Below are positions 1 through 8,869 of a stretch of DNA of 64,000 nt, piece by piece (the stretch's first letter is position 1; each line of letters starts with the position of its first letter). Both the position numbers and the translations under genes were made by a program. The stretch spans positions 204,894 through 268,893 of the forward strand of contig NZ_JPYO01000036.1 in NCBI RefSeq assembly GCF_000757485.1, given 5' to 3'. This stretch comes from Achromobacter sp. RTa. GTDB taxonomy: Bacteria; Pseudomonadota; Gammaproteobacteria; Burkholderiales; Burkholderiaceae_B. The notes beneath the pieces were generated by a model. That model ran no database searches. It saw only the letters and a list, made by a program, of their open reading frames with translations, and was not told where the DNA came from.

Positions 1-8
1 TGTTTCCC

Positions 9-23
9 GGGTGTCAGACACCC
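9..23. repeat. GGGTGTC-A-GACACCC palindrome
   Basis: Fifteen bases with two perfect 7-bp arms around one central base. The same core, GTGTC(A/T)GACAC, occurs several times between the MFS gene and gltX at 29053-29243. It is therefore a dispersed palindromic element of this genome, not a chance match. Confidence 0.7.
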
Positions 24-158
24 GCTGCACTTGCGCGCGCAGGCGCCCGCCGCGCGCCACCCATCACCGCCTTCCCCTCAAACGCGGGGCGGGCCATTAG
101 TACTCTCCCCACGGCATTCGCGAAAGCGCAAACAGTTTCAACGCCCAAACCCGCGTAT

Positions 159-192
159 GCCATTTACGGCCGCCCGGGCGGCCGTAAATGGC
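159..192. repeat. Perfect 34-bp spacerless palindrome
   Basis: The half-site GCCATTTACGGCCGCCC is followed directly by its exact reverse complement, with no spacer (centre between 175 and 176). Twenty bases further on lies CTGATCACAGGC (213-224). The same 12-mer follows GCCATTT/AAATGGC palindromes at 18040-18112, so this may be one copy of a dispersed two-hairpin element. There is no T-run, so it is not a standard terminator. Confidence 0.75.
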
Positions 193-416
193 GGGCCACG
201 CAAGACCCGCCACTGATCACAGGCCTAGCAGCGCAACAAGCCAAGACACCGGCAGCCCGTCGGCGCGGGCGCCAGGGGGGCGAGCAACCTCGATGCGCCC
301 GAGGGAATCCGAAGGGAAGGCCGCAGGCCTGGACGAGGATGACGAGGGGGGAGTCCGGCGCCCGCGCGCCGGACCGCAATCGTGGGCGCGAGCGGCCCTG
401 GCGCCTGCGACGATGG

Positions 417-584
417 GCGACCTACGGTGGCAGACAACGTGGCATCCACAACATTCAGCGACCTACGGTGGCAGACAACGTGGCACCCACAACGTTCAGC
501 GACCTACGGTAGCAGACAACATGGCATCCACAACGTCGTTCAGCGACCGACAAAGCAGCAGACAGCATGGCCCCCATAACAACC
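417..584. repeat. 41-bp direct tandem repeat, about four copies
   Basis: Units start at 417, 458, 499 and 543 with GCGACCTACGGTGGCAGAC or a close variant. The first two are exactly 41 bases apart. The third is 44 bases because of a 3-base insertion near its end, and the fourth is degenerate. The unit length excludes a coding repeat in a single frame. It resembles a minisatellite whose copy number may vary between strains. Confidence 0.85.
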
Positions 585-633
585 GCTGCCCTGCAAACCA
601 CCCCGAACAACCAAGCCCGCAGAAGAAAACCGA

Positions 634-2538
634 TTACCCTTCGCTTCCCGCCGCCGGACTGATCTCCCCCACATACCGGCAATCCAGCTCCAGGGACAAC
701 TCATCTATCCCCAGAATATCCAGTTCGACCGCGGTCCCGCGTTCCAGCTCCGGCATTCCGCCGACTCGCGTCACCAGCGGGGCGTTGGCGAACCGGACCA
801 GGTCCTCGCGAAGTACGTGCGCGACCGTGCGGGTCATGTTGTGCTGCTTCAGCCAGCGCAGGCACCAGTAGCGCTCCATCGCGCTCTGGAATTCCGCCCA
901 GGCGGCGTATTGCGCGTCGAAGGCGCCGATGATGGCGAACAGGTCGGCGTCGCGCGGCTTGAAGGGGGCCACCAGGCGCGCCGAGACGCCGTGCTCGACC
1001 GCGGCGATCAGTTGCCACTGGTTCACCAGGTCCACGTAGCGGCGCAGCGGCGAGGTGCTCCAAGCGTATTGCGGCACGCCGATGGCTTCGTGGGGCAGCG
1101 CCTGTGTGCTCATGCGCACCCGGCCTGCCTGTTGCGAGCGGTAGATGCCCGGCACGCCGTGCTGGTGCAGCAGGCCGCCCCACAGGTTGTTCGCCAGGAT
1201 CATGTATTCGGCCACCATGCGATCCAGCGGCGCGTTGCGCTGGCGCGGCACCAGGCGCACCGGCGTATCGGGATCGTCGGGATTTCCGTCCAGGTAGAAG
1301 CTGTACTCCACGCGGGAATTGTTCTCGGGCTTGCCGCGTACGTTCTCGCGCTGGGCGGACAGGGCCTGCGCCAGCTTCCAGAGCGGGCGCAGCCAGTGGC
1401 CGTAGGGCAGCTCGGCCGAGGGATCGGAAAGGCTGGCTTCGGTGACCTGGGCGTCCAGCATGTTGTGGCGCAGGTTCTCGCGCACCACGATGCGCTCCAG
1501 GCGCGTCTCCGATTCGATGACCTCCCCGGTTTCCGGGTCTGCCACGACGTACAGCGACAGCACCGGCACCTCGCGGCCTGCGTCCAGCGAGAACGCCTGG
1601 ATGACGTTGTCCGGCTGCATCGGGATCTTGTCGCCCGGCATGTAGACGGTGGACAGGCGCGCGCGCGCCAGCTTGTCGAATTCGCTGTCGCGCGTCACGG
1701 TCAGGCCAGGAGCCGCCACGTGCACGCCGACGCGCAAGCGGCCATCCGGCAGGGAAGTGACGGACAGCGCATCGTCGATTTCGGTGGTGGTGACGTCATC
1801 CACCGAATAGATTTCGGCGTCCGACAGGGGCAGCTCACGATCGATCGGAGGCAGTTCCAGGTCGGGGAAAGCCAGCCCGCGCGGGAAGTTCGTCGCCAGG
1901 AAACGGCGCTTGTGCAGCGCCAGTGCGTGCGGCCAGGCGCCCAGGTCCAGCAGCAGGCGGTCGGGGCTCTTGCCCAGCTTGGCGCAGGCGGCGTCCAGGG
2001 CTTTCCATTGCTGCGAATTCTTGTCGGGGCGGATCAGGAGTGACTCGGCGGCCTGGGCGATGGGCTCGGGCAAGCGGCCGGCGGCCATTTCGTCCACCCA
2101 TTCCTGCTGCTGCTCGGCCTGGCGCTGCTTTTTCTCCAGCGCGGCCAGGGCGGCGGCCAGGATGTCGGGCGGCGCCGGGCGGTAGCGGCCCTTGCCGCGG
2201 CGGTGGAAGTACGCAGGCGCGCCGTGCAGGCGCATCAGCAGGGCGGCCTGTTCCACGGGGGTGGGGGCATGGCCGAAATAATCGGCGGCCAGGTCCGGGG
2301 CGTCGAATTCCTCCTGCGGCGCGCACTCCCACAGGAATTGCAGGTCCAGCGCCTCGGCCGCTTCGGCCGCCTGGCTCATGAGCGCGGCCGGCTCGGGCGC
2401 AGCGAAGGTGAACAGCGTGTTGGCTCGCTTGATCTTGCTGCGCTTGCCGGATTCCGACTCCACTTGCAGGCTGGCGTCGGTCTCCGACAGGATATTGCCG
2501 GCCTTGAAGCTGCCGTCGTCTTCGTAAAACACATACAT
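634..2538 (-). CDS. RNase II-family (RNB domain) exoribonuclease
   Basis: A 634-residue protein of the RNase II/RNR family, 3'-to-5' hydrolytic exoribonucleases that act in the cytoplasm. The first ~45 residues look like a small beta barrel and residues ~60-200 are helical, possibly winged-helix, where E. coli RNase II has cold-shock domains. The RNB domain starts near residue 240. Its metal-binding motif reads SVDDVTTTEIDDAL (245-258), with Glu where the usual pattern has a third Asp before the DD pair. The nucleotide-contact motif SPLRRYVDL begins at residue 496. The C-terminal ~100 residues could be a degenerate S1/OB fold. The layout recalls the HTH-containing RNase II of Deinococcus more than E. 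coli Rnb. It stands alone on the minus strand. Confidence 0.85.
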   Translation of the reverse strand: MYVFYEDDGSFKAGNILSETDASLQVESESGKRSKIKRANTLFTFAAPEPAALMSQAAEAAEALDLQFLWECAPQEEFDAPDLAADYFGHAPTPVEQAALLMRLHGAPAYFHRRGKGRYRPAPPDILAAALAALEKKQRQAEQQQEWVDEMAAGRLPEPIAQAAESLLIRPDKNSQQWKALDAACAKLGKSPDRLLLDLGAWPHALALHKRRFLATNFPRGLAFPDLELPPIDRELPLSDAEIYSVDDVTTTEIDDALSVTSLPDGRLRVGVHVAAPGLTVTRDSEFDKLARARLSTVYMPGDKIPMQPDNVIQAFSLDAGREVPVLSLYVVADPETGEVIESETRLERIVVRENLRHNMLDAQVTEASLSDPSAELPYGHWLRPLWKLAQALSAQRENVRGKPENNSRVEYSFYLDGNPDDPDTPVRLVPRQRNAPLDRMVAEYMILANNLWGGLLHQHGVPGIYRSQQAGRVRMSTQALPHEAIGVPQYAWSTSPLRRYVDLVNQWQLIAAVEHGVSARLVAPFKPRDADLFAIIGAFDAQYAAWAEFQSAMERYWCLRWLKQHNMTRTVAHVLREDLVRFANAPLVTRVGGMPELERGTAVELDILGIDELSLELDCRYVGEISPAAGSEG

Positions 2539-2615
2539 GGTGGGAATCGTCCTGGGCGGCGCGCACGGGCCGCCTTGCGCAGCTATATAGATAGAGTGTT
2601 GATGTCTGAAACTGA

Positions 2616-3218
2616 TTATTGGGGGCGAACCTGCTTGTCGCCAAGGGTGAATTCAAGCACTTCGGGCATCCACTGAGCGAAGTCGGACAGGCCGTGGTCG
2701 CTGCCTTGCACGATGCGTTGGCGGCACCCCGCGTACCGGTCGCGCATTTCACGCCAATCCAGCACCTCGTCGCCGGTTGCCGCCACCAGGAAGTACCGGT
2801 CGGGCAGGGTAACGCGGGGCACGTGGATGGCGGCCAGTTCGTCCACATATCCAGGAAGGAAGGCGAACGGCGCGTCGGAATGATACATGCGGTGCTCGCC
2901 GACCTGGGTGGCGAGGTCGCGGGCGGCCTCCACGGCGGGGTTCAGCAGTACGGCCTTGCAGCCCAGCTGTTCGGCAAGCCAGGTGGCATAGAAGCCGCCC
3001 AGGGAAGAACCGATCACCGTCAATTCCCTGGGGGAGGCCGCGCGGTCAAGCTGGCGCCGGGCGATGCCCATCGCCAGTTCGACCGCGGCCCGAGGGCTGG
3101 CGGGAAGTTGGGGGCAGGCCCAGTCCGCGGACAAGCCACGCGCGGCCATTGCGTCGGCCATCATCCGGGCCTTGAGCGAGGTCGGCGAGGAGCGGAAACC
3201 GTGCAGATAGAGGATCAT
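2616..3218 (-). CDS. YqiA/YcfP-like alpha/beta hydrolase
   Basis: A 200-residue alpha/beta-fold hydrolase, probably a cytoplasmic esterase of the YqiA family. It opens with MILYLHGFRSSP, the usual first strand and oxyanion-loop motif. The nucleophile elbow is GSSLGGFYA near residue 71, and a likely catalytic His lies in GSDHGLSDF near residue 173. Length and motifs fit the family. It lies 30 bases downstream of mpl on the same strand, so the two are probably co-transcribed. The natural substrate is unknown. Confidence 0.82.
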   Translation of the reverse strand: MILYLHGFRSSPTSLKARMMADAMAARGLSADWACPQLPASPRAAVELAMGIARRQLDRAASPRELTVIGSSLGGFYATWLAEQLGCKAVLLNPAVEAARDLATQVGEHRMYHSDAPFAFLPGYVDELAAIHVPRVTLPDRYFLVAATGDEVLDWREMRDRYAGCRQRIVQGSDHGLSDFAQWMPEVLEFTLGDKQVRPQ

Positions 3219-3247
3219 GTCTCGCCTTTGCCTTGGTGTCCTGAAGA

Positions 3248-4618
3248 TCAGGCGCGCGCCTGCAGGGCGTCCAGCAGCTTGCCGTGCACGCCGCCGAAGC
3301 CGCCGTTGCTCATCACCAGCACCTGGTCCCCCGGGCGGGCGGCGCGGGCCACCGCAGCCACGAGCGCCCCGAGGTCATCGTAGCTCGACGCCCGGTCTCC
3401 CAGGGGCGCCAGCACGTCCGCCGGATTCCAGCCCAGGGCGTGCTTGCCGGAATGGGCGCCAAAGCAGAACACCAGGTCGGCGTCGGCCAGGGCCTCGGGG
3501 AGGCGGGCCGCCATGGTGCCCAGCTTCATGGTGTTCGAGCGCGGCTCCAGCACGGCCAGGATGCGCGCAGAGCCGACCTGGCGGCGCAGCCCCTCCACGG
3601 TGGTGGCGATCGCGGTGGGATGGTGCGCGAAATCATCGTAGACCTTGATGCCGTTGACCGTGCCGCGCAGTTCCATGCGGCGCTTCACGCCCGCGAAGCG
3701 GCTCAGCGCCTCGATGCCCTGGGCCGCAGGCACGCCAGCGTGCTCGGCGGCGGCCAGCGCGGCCAGCGCGTTCATCCGGTTGTGCTCGCCGCCCAGGGGC
3801 CAGCGCACGGTGCCGACGGCGGAGCCGCCGCGCAGCACGCCGAAGGCGCCGTCCGCGTCGGGCGGCGTTGCCTGCCAGGCGCCATCGGCGCCGAACGTGA
3901 CGGTTTCGGACCAGCAACCGCGCGCAATTACACGGTCCAGCGCGGCGCAGCGCGTGGGCCGCACAATGCGGCCGGAGCCGGGAATCGTGCGCACCAGGTG
4001 ATGGAATTGGGTTTCGATCGACGCCAGATCCGGAAAGATATCGGCATGATCGTATTCAAGATTGTTCAGGATGGCCGTGCGCGGGCGGTAATGGACGAAC
4101 TTGGACCGCTTGTCGAAGAAGGCTGTGTCGTACTCGTCCGCCTCGATCACGAAGGGGCGGCGGGCCGGGTCGTAGCGGGCCGAGACGTGCAGGTCCTGCG
4201 CCACGCCGCCGATCAGGAAGTTGGGCGCCAGGCCGGAGGCCTCCAGTACCCAGGCCAGCATGGAGCTGGTGGTGGTCTTGCCGTGAGTGCCTGCCACCGC
4301 CAGCACGTGCTGGCCCGGCAGGATGTTGTCGCCCAGCCATTGCGGGCCTGACACGTAGCGCGCGCCTGATTCCAGGATGGCTTCCATCAGCGGGTTGCCG
4401 CGGCTGACGACGTTGCCGATCACATAGAGATCCGGCTTCAGCGCCAATTGCTCCGCGCCGAAGCCTTCGATCAGTTCGATTCCCTGTTCGGACAGTTGCG
4501 TGCTCATGGGCGGGTACACGCCCGCATCGCAACCAGTGACCTTGTGGCCGGCCGCGCGCGCGATCAGCGCCAGGCCGCCCATGAACGTACCGCAGATGCC
4601 AAGAATGTGCAGGTGCAT
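3248..4618 (-). CDS. mpl: UDP-MurNAc:L-Ala-gamma-D-Glu-mDAP ligase
   Basis: Murein peptide ligase. It joins the tripeptide recovered from peptidoglycan turnover directly to UDP-N-acetylmuramate, in the cytoplasm. The 456-residue protein begins MHLHILGICGTFMGG, the Mur-ligase N-terminal Rossmann motif. It has the ATP-binding loop GTHGKTTTSSMLAW, the central VIEADEYDTAFFDKRSKF that is specific to Mpl, and the C-terminal DDFAHHPTAIATT motif. The ATG at 4618 is preferred over an in-frame upstream start because AGGAG sits just before it and homology begins there. With anmK at 49633 it shows that cell-wall recycling is active. Confidence 0.96.
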   Translation of the reverse strand: MHLHILGICGTFMGGLALIARAAGHKVTGCDAGVYPPMSTQLSEQGIELIEGFGAEQLALKPDLYVIGNVVSRGNPLMEAILESGARYVSGPQWLGDNILPGQHVLAVAGTHGKTTTSSMLAWVLEASGLAPNFLIGGVAQDLHVSARYDPARRPFVIEADEYDTAFFDKRSKFVHYRPRTAILNNLEYDHADIFPDLASIETQFHHLVRTIPGSGRIVRPTRCAALDRVIARGCWSETVTFGADGAWQATPPDADGAFGVLRGGSAVGTVRWPLGGEHNRMNALAALAAAEHAGVPAAQGIEALSRFAGVKRRMELRGTVNGIKVYDDFAHHPTAIATTVEGLRRQVGSARILAVLEPRSNTMKLGTMAARLPEALADADLVFCFGAHSGKHALGWNPADVLAPLGDRASSYDDLGALVAAVARAARPGDQVLVMSNGGFGGVHGKLLDALQARA

Positions 4619-4688
4619 TGAAAACTCTCCTGTCCTGCATTGTATATATAGCGGCCGGACGGCTTTGCCGTTCATCAAGGGAGAGCGT

Positions 4689-4801
4689 TTTCGGCCTGAG
4701 GCCGCCAACGACAAAAAAATGCCCCCACGCCGCGCAGGCTTCGCCCGCTTGCTGCCCCCCAGGGGGGCGATTTTGTCTTGGGGCGGCCCAACGACAAAAA
4801 A
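4689..4801 (+). repeat. Dispersed GC-rich hairpin repeat, copy A
   Basis: An intergenic element between mpl and the TlpA-like gene. The full unit (about 4720-4801) runs CCCACGCCGCGC..., then GCTGCCCCCCAGGGGGGC, then TTGTCTTGGGGCGGCCC and ACGACAAAAA. A partial second tail precedes it at 4689-4719. Related units occur at 18144-18216 and, in the opposite orientation, at 53806-53882 and 53906-53976. The CCCCCC/GGGGGG hairpin followed by T-rich sequence could end transcription. Confidence 0.75.
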
Positions 4802-4826
4802 CAGCCGCAGCGGTTATGATCGCGCC

Positions 4827-5360
4827 ATGAATCGACGCCTACTTCTCTCCGCCGGCGTGGCCATAGCCGCCACGGTTGCGGGCGGCTATACCCTGATGGG
4901 CCGCAAGTCTCCGGGGCCCCAGGCTCCTGCCGATGCCGGCGATCCGGTGGCGGCGCTGATGCAGTTGCAACTGCCCGACCTGAACGGGGCGTCCCATTCG
5001 CTGTCCGGCTGGAAAGGCCAGCCCATCGTGGTCAATTTCTGGGCAACCTGGTGCGCGCCCTGCGTCCGCGAGATGCCCGAACTCGATGCTTTGCAGAAAA
5101 AATACCCGAATGTCCGCTTTGTCGGCATCGGCGTCGATTCGGCGGCCAACATGCAAAAATTTGTCGAAAAAGTGCAGGTTTCCTACCCGCTCTGGGTGAT
5201 CGGCGCTGGGGCGATCGATACGTTGCGCAAGCTGGGAAATCCCAGCGGAGGCCTGCCGTTTACTATTGTTTTCAATGCAGATGGCGGTATTAACCGGAAG
5301 ATATTGGGTGAAATCCAGCCGGATGACCTAGAGCGCACCCTATCTGGTTTAAAGGCGTAA
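4827..5360 (+). CDS. TlpA/ResA-like thiol-disulfide oxidoreductase
   Basis: A 177-residue periplasm-facing thioredoxin-fold protein of the TlpA/ResA/CcmG group, which reduces disulfides, for example during cytochrome c maturation. An N-terminal signal or membrane anchor (MNRRLLLSAGVAIAATVAG) is followed by the AlkC/Redoxin-like domain. The active-site motif is WATWCAPCVREMPEL, with the CxxC near residue 75. The cis-Pro region is GLPFTIVF. The ATG at 4827 follows the GC-rich repeat and gives a proper signal sequence; the longer upstream reading frame is non-coding repeat. The specific partner cannot be told from sequence. Confidence 0.88.
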   Translation: MNRRLLLSAGVAIAATVAGGYTLMGRKSPGPQAPADAGDPVAALMQLQLPDLNGASHSLSGWKGQPIVVNFWATWCAPCVREMPELDALQKKYPNVRFVGIGVDSAANMQKFVEKVQVSYPLWVIGAGAIDTLRKLGNPSGGLPFTIVFNADGGINRKILGEIQPDDLERTLSGLKA

Positions 5361-5449
5361 GTCTGTTGGACAAATAGTAGGAATTGGCGTAAAAAGCTGG
5401 TTTATCGGCTGTTTTGCCAACAATTGGCAAACCACTCATTGGCAAGCGC

Positions 5450-5884
5450 ATGGCGCAAAACATACTGGTATTGCATGGCCCGAACCTAAACCTGCTCGGC
5501 ACCCGGGAACCTCATATCTACGGCAGCCTCACGCTGCAACAGATCAATGAGCGTCTTGAGTTGCTCGCAGGCGAACTGGGCGCCACGCTGACAGCGTGGC
5601 AAGGCAATCACGAAGGCGCGCTGGTTGACCGCATTCAGGCGGCCCGGCAAGACGGCACAGACTTCATCATCATCAACGCGGCGGCATATACGCACACCAG
5701 CGTCGCGATTCGCGATGCGCTGGCCGGGGTCGCGATCCCATTTATTGAAGTACATTTGTCCAATCTGTATAAGCGAGAGCCCTTCAGGCATCACTCTTAT
5801 CTGTCCGACTTGGCGGTAGGCCTTATCAGCGGCCTTGGCGCGGACGGCTACGAGGCGGCTCTGCGCTACGCAGTGCGGCACTGA
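5450..5884 (+). CDS. aroQ: 3-dehydroquinate dehydratase, type II
   Basis: Converts 3-dehydroquinate to 3-dehydroshikimate in the shikimate pathway. The 144-residue length is normal for the dodecameric type II enzyme. Signature motifs are [18 protein letters not shown] near the start, with the catalytic Tyr in IYG and the Arg in the flexible loop, [15 protein letters not shown], and [21 protein letters not shown] with the catalytic His. The ATG at 5450 is chosen because [10 protein letters not shown] matches the family start. It lies just upstream of accB, the usual order in many proteobacteria. Confidence 0.96.
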   Translation: MAQNILVLHGPNLNLLGTREPHIYGSLTLQQINERLELLAGELGATLTAWQGNHEGALVDRIQAARQDGTDFIIINAAAYTHTSVAIRDALAGVAIPFIEVHLSNLYKREPFRHHSYLSDLAVGLISGLGADGYEAALRYAVRH

Positions 5885-5970
5885 TCTCGCACCAACTCAC
5901 AGCATCTACATCTTTACGGCGCGAACCCGACGCTGGGACGTCGCCGATACTATCTCGGGAAGCAGCTTCT

Positions 5971-6429
5971 ATGGATCTTCGAAAACTCAAAACCCTGATC
6001 GACCTGGTGGCTGAATCGGGCATCGCCGAGCTGGAAATCACCGAAGGCGAAGGCAAGGTGAGGATCGTCAAGTTCTCGCAAACCTTGCAGCCGGTCGCCT
6101 ACCATCAGCCGGAAGCCGGCGTGCCCGCCGCGCCCGTGGCCCAGCCCGCCGCGGCGCCCGCTGCGCCCGCCGCGGAAGCCGCGCCGGTGATCCAGGGCCA
6201 CGTCGTCAAGGCCCCCATGGTCGGCACGTTCTACCGCTCGCCGAATCCGGGCGCGGCGCCGTTCGTCGACGTGGGCGCCACCGTCAAGGAAGGCGATCCG
6301 CTCTGCATCATTGAAGCCATGAAGCTGCTCAATGAAATCGAGGCCGACAAGTCCGGCGTCATCAAAGAAATCCTGGTCGAAAACGGCGAGCCCGTCGAGT
6401 ACGGTCAACCCCTGTTCGTCATTGGCTGA
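5971..6429 (+). CDS. accB: Biotin carboxyl carrier protein of acetyl-CoA carboxylase
   Basis: Carries the biotin that shuttles carboxyl groups between biotin carboxylase and carboxyltransferase in malonyl-CoA synthesis. The 152-residue protein has an N-terminal oligomerisation segment starting [13 protein letters not shown], an Ala/Pro-rich linker (residues ~48-70) and a C-terminal biotinyl domain. The biotinylated Lys is in [14 protein letters not shown] near residue 118, and the domain contains the AccB 'thumb' region. Only nine bases separate it from accC, so the two form an operon. Confidence 0.97.
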   Translation: MDLRKLKTLIDLVAESGIAELEITEGEGKVRIVKFSQTLQPVAYHQPEAGVPAAPVAQPAAAPAAPAAEAAPVIQGHVVKAPMVGTFYRSPNPGAAPFVDVGATVKEGDPLCIIEAMKLLNEIEADKSGVIKEILVENGEPVEYGQPLFVIG

Positions 6430-6438
6430 TAGCTGAAA

Positions 6439-7785
6439 ATGTTCGAAAAAATCCTGATCGCCAATCGGGGCGAAATCGCCCTGCGCATTCAGCGCGCTTG
6501 CCGCGAGCTGGGCATCAAGACCGTGGTCGTGCACTCCGAGGCTGACCGCGAAGCCAAGTACGTGCGCCTTGCCGATGAATCCGTGTGCATCGGGCCCGCG
6601 CCGTCGCGTGAAAGCTACCTGAACATGCCGGCCATCATTTCGGCGGCCGAAGTCACGGATTCCGAGGCCATCCACCCGGGCTACGGGTTCCTGTCCGAGA
6701 ATGCCGACTTCGCCGATCGCGTCGAGAAAAGCGGTTTCGTGTTCATCGGCCCGCGTCCCGACACCATCCGCCTGATGGGCGACAAGGTCAGCGCCAAGCG
6801 CGCCATGATCGAAGCCGGCGTGCCGGTGGTGCCAGGATCGGAAGGCGCCTTGCCCGACGATCCTCAGGAAATCATCCGTGTTGCGCGCGAGGTCGGCTAC
6901 CCGGTCATCATCAAGGCCGCGGGCGGCGGCGGCGGCCGCGGCATGCGCGTGGTCTACACCGAGGCCGCGTTGCTGAACGCCGTCACCATGACGCGTTCGG
7001 AAGCGGGCGCCGCGTTCAACAACCCGGAAGTCTATATGGAGAAGTTCCTCGAGAACCCGCGCCATATCGAAATCCAGGTCCTGGCCGATGGCGGCCGCAA
7101 CGCCGTCTGGCTGGGCGAACGCGACTGCTCCATGCAGCGCCGCCACCAGAAGGTCATCGAGGAAGCTCCCGCGCCCGGGATCGCGCGCCGCCTGATCGAG
7201 CGCATCGGCGACCGCTGCGCCGACGCGTGCCGCAAGATGGGCTACCGCGGCGCCGGCACGTTCGAATTCCTGTATGAGAACGGGGAGTTCTATTTCATTG
7301 AAATGAACACCCGCATCCAGGTCGAGCATCCGGTCACCGAGCTGATCACGGGCATCGACCTGGTCCAGCAGCAGATCCTGATCGCCGCCGGCGAGAAATT
7401 CGCGCTGCGCCAGCGCGACATCTCGTTCAAGGGCCACGCCATCGAATGCCGGATCAACGCCGAAGATCCGTTCCGCTTCGTGCCCAGCCCCGGCCGCATC
7501 ACCAACTGGCATACGCCGGGAGGTCCGGGCGTGCGCATCGATTCGCACGCGTTCAACGGTTATTTCGTGCCGCCGAACTATGATTCGATGATCGCCAAGG
7601 TCATTACCTATGGCGATACGCGCGACCAGGCGCTGGCCCGCATGCGCATCGCGCTGTCGGAAATGGTGGTGGAAGGCATTTCCACCAACATCCCGCTGCA
7701 TCGCGAGCTGCTGCAGGATTCCCGCTTCATCGAAGGCGGCACCAGCATTCACTATCTGGAAAACAAGTTGGCGCAGCGTCCCTGA
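6439..7785 (+). CDS. accC: Biotin carboxylase subunit of acetyl-CoA carboxylase
   Basis: Carboxylates AccB-bound biotin using ATP and bicarbonate. The 448-residue protein has the N-terminal domain starting [17 protein letters not shown], the ATP-grasp glycine loop [16 protein letters not shown] (residues ~155-170), the catalytic segment [16 protein letters not shown] and the biotin carboxylase C-terminal domain. Length and motifs are standard. A terminator-like hairpin follows 10 bases after the stop, so accBC probably forms its own transcript, with read-through to prmA possible. Confidence 0.98.
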   Translation: MFEKILIANRGEIALRIQRACRELGIKTVVVHSEADREAKYVRLADESVCIGPAPSRESYLNMPAIISAAEVTDSEAIHPGYGFLSENADFADRVEKSGFVFIGPRPDTIRLMGDKVSAKRAMIEAGVPVVPGSEGALPDDPQEIIRVAREVGYPVIIKAAGGGGGRGMRVVYTEAALLNAVTMTRSEAGAAFNNPEVYMEKFLENPRHIEIQVLADGGRNAVWLGERDCSMQRRHQKVIEEAPAPGIARRLIERIGDRCADACRKMGYRGAGTFEFLYENGEFYFIEMNTRIQVEHPVTELITGIDLVQQQILIAAGEKFALRQRDISFKGHAIECRINAEDPFRFVPSPGRITNWHTPGGPGVRIDSHAFNGYFVPPNYDSMIAKVITYGDTRDQALARMRIALSEMVVEGISTNIPLHRELLQDSRFIEGGTSIHYLENKLAQRP

Positions 7786-7795
7786 CCAACGAACT

Positions 7796-7816
7796 GGGGC
7801 CTCGCGGCCCCTTTTT
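7796..7816 (+). terminator. Rho-independent terminator after accC
   Basis: The stem GGGGCC-TCGC-GGCCCC is followed by TTTTT, ten bases downstream of the accC stop. Confidence 0.75.
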
Positions 7817-7825
7817 GCTCCAAGG

Positions 7826-7849
7826 AAAAAGCCCCCTGGGGGCTTTTTT
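7826..7849. terminator. Second, bidirectional terminator hairpin
   Basis: An 11-bp perfect inverted repeat, AAAAAGCCCCC-T-GGGGGCTTTTT, gives a T-run on either strand. Together with the hairpin at 7796 it makes a double terminator between accC and prmA. Confidence 0.75.
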
Positions 7850-7860
7850 CAAAGCGATAC

Positions 7861-7898
7861 GGCCGACGGGCCGCGGCACATGCCGCGGCCCGTCGGCC
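7861..7898. promoter_or_regulatory. Near-perfect 38-bp inverted repeat in the prmA leader
   Basis: The arm GGCCGACGGGCCGCGGCA (7861-7878) and its exact reverse complement (7881-7898) are separated by two bases. The RNA would form an extremely stable hairpin ending 17 bases before the prmA ATG and just ahead of its GGAAG ribosome-binding site. There is no T-run. Possible roles are an operator, an RNA barrier that insulates prmA, or a translation-control hairpin; none is shown. Confidence 0.7.
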
Positions 7899-7915
7899 AG
7901 ATGGAAGAAACAATC

Positions 7916-8845
7916 ATGCGTGAACTCGTGCTCCATTGCCTGGAGGCCCAGGCCGAGGCCCTGTCGGATGCGCTGCTCGAAGCGGGCGTGCTGTCCGTGT
8001 CCGTCGAAGACGCCGATCTGGGCACCGATGACGAACGCCCCTTGTTCGGCGAACCGGGCACCGAGCCCGACGTGCAGGCCTGGGACCGCAATCGCGTGGT
8101 CGCCCTGCTGCCCGACGGCGCCGACCCGGCCCAGATCATGGAAGAGGCGGCCGAGGCAGGCGGGCTCGATCCCGCGCTGTTCGCGGACTGGAGCCTGCGC
8201 GACGTGCCCGACGCCGACTGGGTGCGCCTGACGCAATCGCAGTTCGGCCCCATCCATATCGCCGAGCGCCTCTGGATCGTGCCCAGCTGGCACCGCGACA
8301 ACCCCGACGTGCCCGGCTTCGAGCCGGAGGCCGCCGTGCAGGAAGGGGCGATCCATATCGAACTCGACCCCGGCCTCGCGTTCGGCACGGGCAGCCACCC
8401 CACGACCCACCTGTGCCTGGCCTGGCTCGAAGCCGAGCTGCCGCAGGGCGCTACGCTGCTGGACTACGGCTGCGGTTCGGGCATACTCGCCATCGCCGCG
8501 CGCAAGCTGGGCGCGGGCCCGACCCTGGCGGTGGACATCGACGCCCAGGCCGTCCAGAGCACGGCCTTCAATGCCGAAGTCAACCGCGTCGAACTCCAGG
8601 CCATGCTGCCCGATGCGCTGCCGGAAGGCACGTTCGGCGTGGTGGTGGCCAATATCTTGTCCAATCCGCTGAAGGTGCTGGCTCCCATGCTGGCCGGGCG
8701 TGTCGCCGACGGCGGCCATCTGGTCTTGTCGGGCGTGCTGGAACGCCAGGCCGAGGAAGTGGCCGCCGCCTACGCGCCGTGGATATCCATGTCCGTCTGG
8801 CGCGCCCGCGACGGCTGGGTCTGCCTGCACGGGCAGAAAGCCTGA
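7916..8845 (+). CDS. prmA: Ribosomal protein L11 methyltransferase
   Basis: SAM-dependent methyltransferase that trimethylates lysines and the N-terminus of ribosomal protein L11. The 309-residue protein starts [20 protein letters not shown], the small L11-recognition domain. The C-terminal Rossmann domain has [17 protein letters not shown] and the SAM motif [19 protein letters not shown], followed by [14 protein letters not shown], the family's catalytic NPL-type motif. The ATG at 7916 is used because GGAAGA lies at proper spacing. A longer in-frame reading frame upstream crosses two terminators and is not real. It follows accBC, as in many proteobacteria. Confidence 0.95.
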   Translation: MRELVLHCLEAQAEALSDALLEAGVLSVSVEDADLGTDDERPLFGEPGTEPDVQAWDRNRVVALLPDGADPAQIMEEAAEAGGLDPALFADWSLRDVPDADWVRLTQSQFGPIHIAERLWIVPSWHRDNPDVPGFEPEAAVQEGAIHIELDPGLAFGTGSHPTTHLCLAWLEAELPQGATLLDYGCGSGILAIAARKLGAGPTLAVDIDAQAVQSTAFNAEVNRVELQAMLPDALPEGTFGVVVANILSNPLKVLAPMLAGRVADGGHLVLSGVLERQAEEVAAAYAPWISMSVWRARDGWVCLHGQKA

Positions 8846-8869
8846 GCGCCCGCGCCTCACGATCGCGCC

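Larger units (their letters stand above)
1..633. other. Gene-free left edge with repeats
   Basis: No convincing gene is seen here. The reading frames that cross it are proline/arginine-rich and run through repeats whose 41-bp period is not a multiple of three, so they are unlikely to be coding. The stretch holds a GTGTCAGACAC-type palindrome at 9-23, a perfect 34-bp palindrome at 159-192 and a tandem repeat at 417-584, and it ends at the stop codon of the minus-strand RNase II-family gene. Confidence 0.7.

Noticed and set aside
188-871. A 227-residue plus-strand reading frame over the left repeats
   Set aside because: It runs through a 41-bp tandem repeat that shifts frame each unit, has low-complexity composition, and overlaps the end of a real minus-strand gene.
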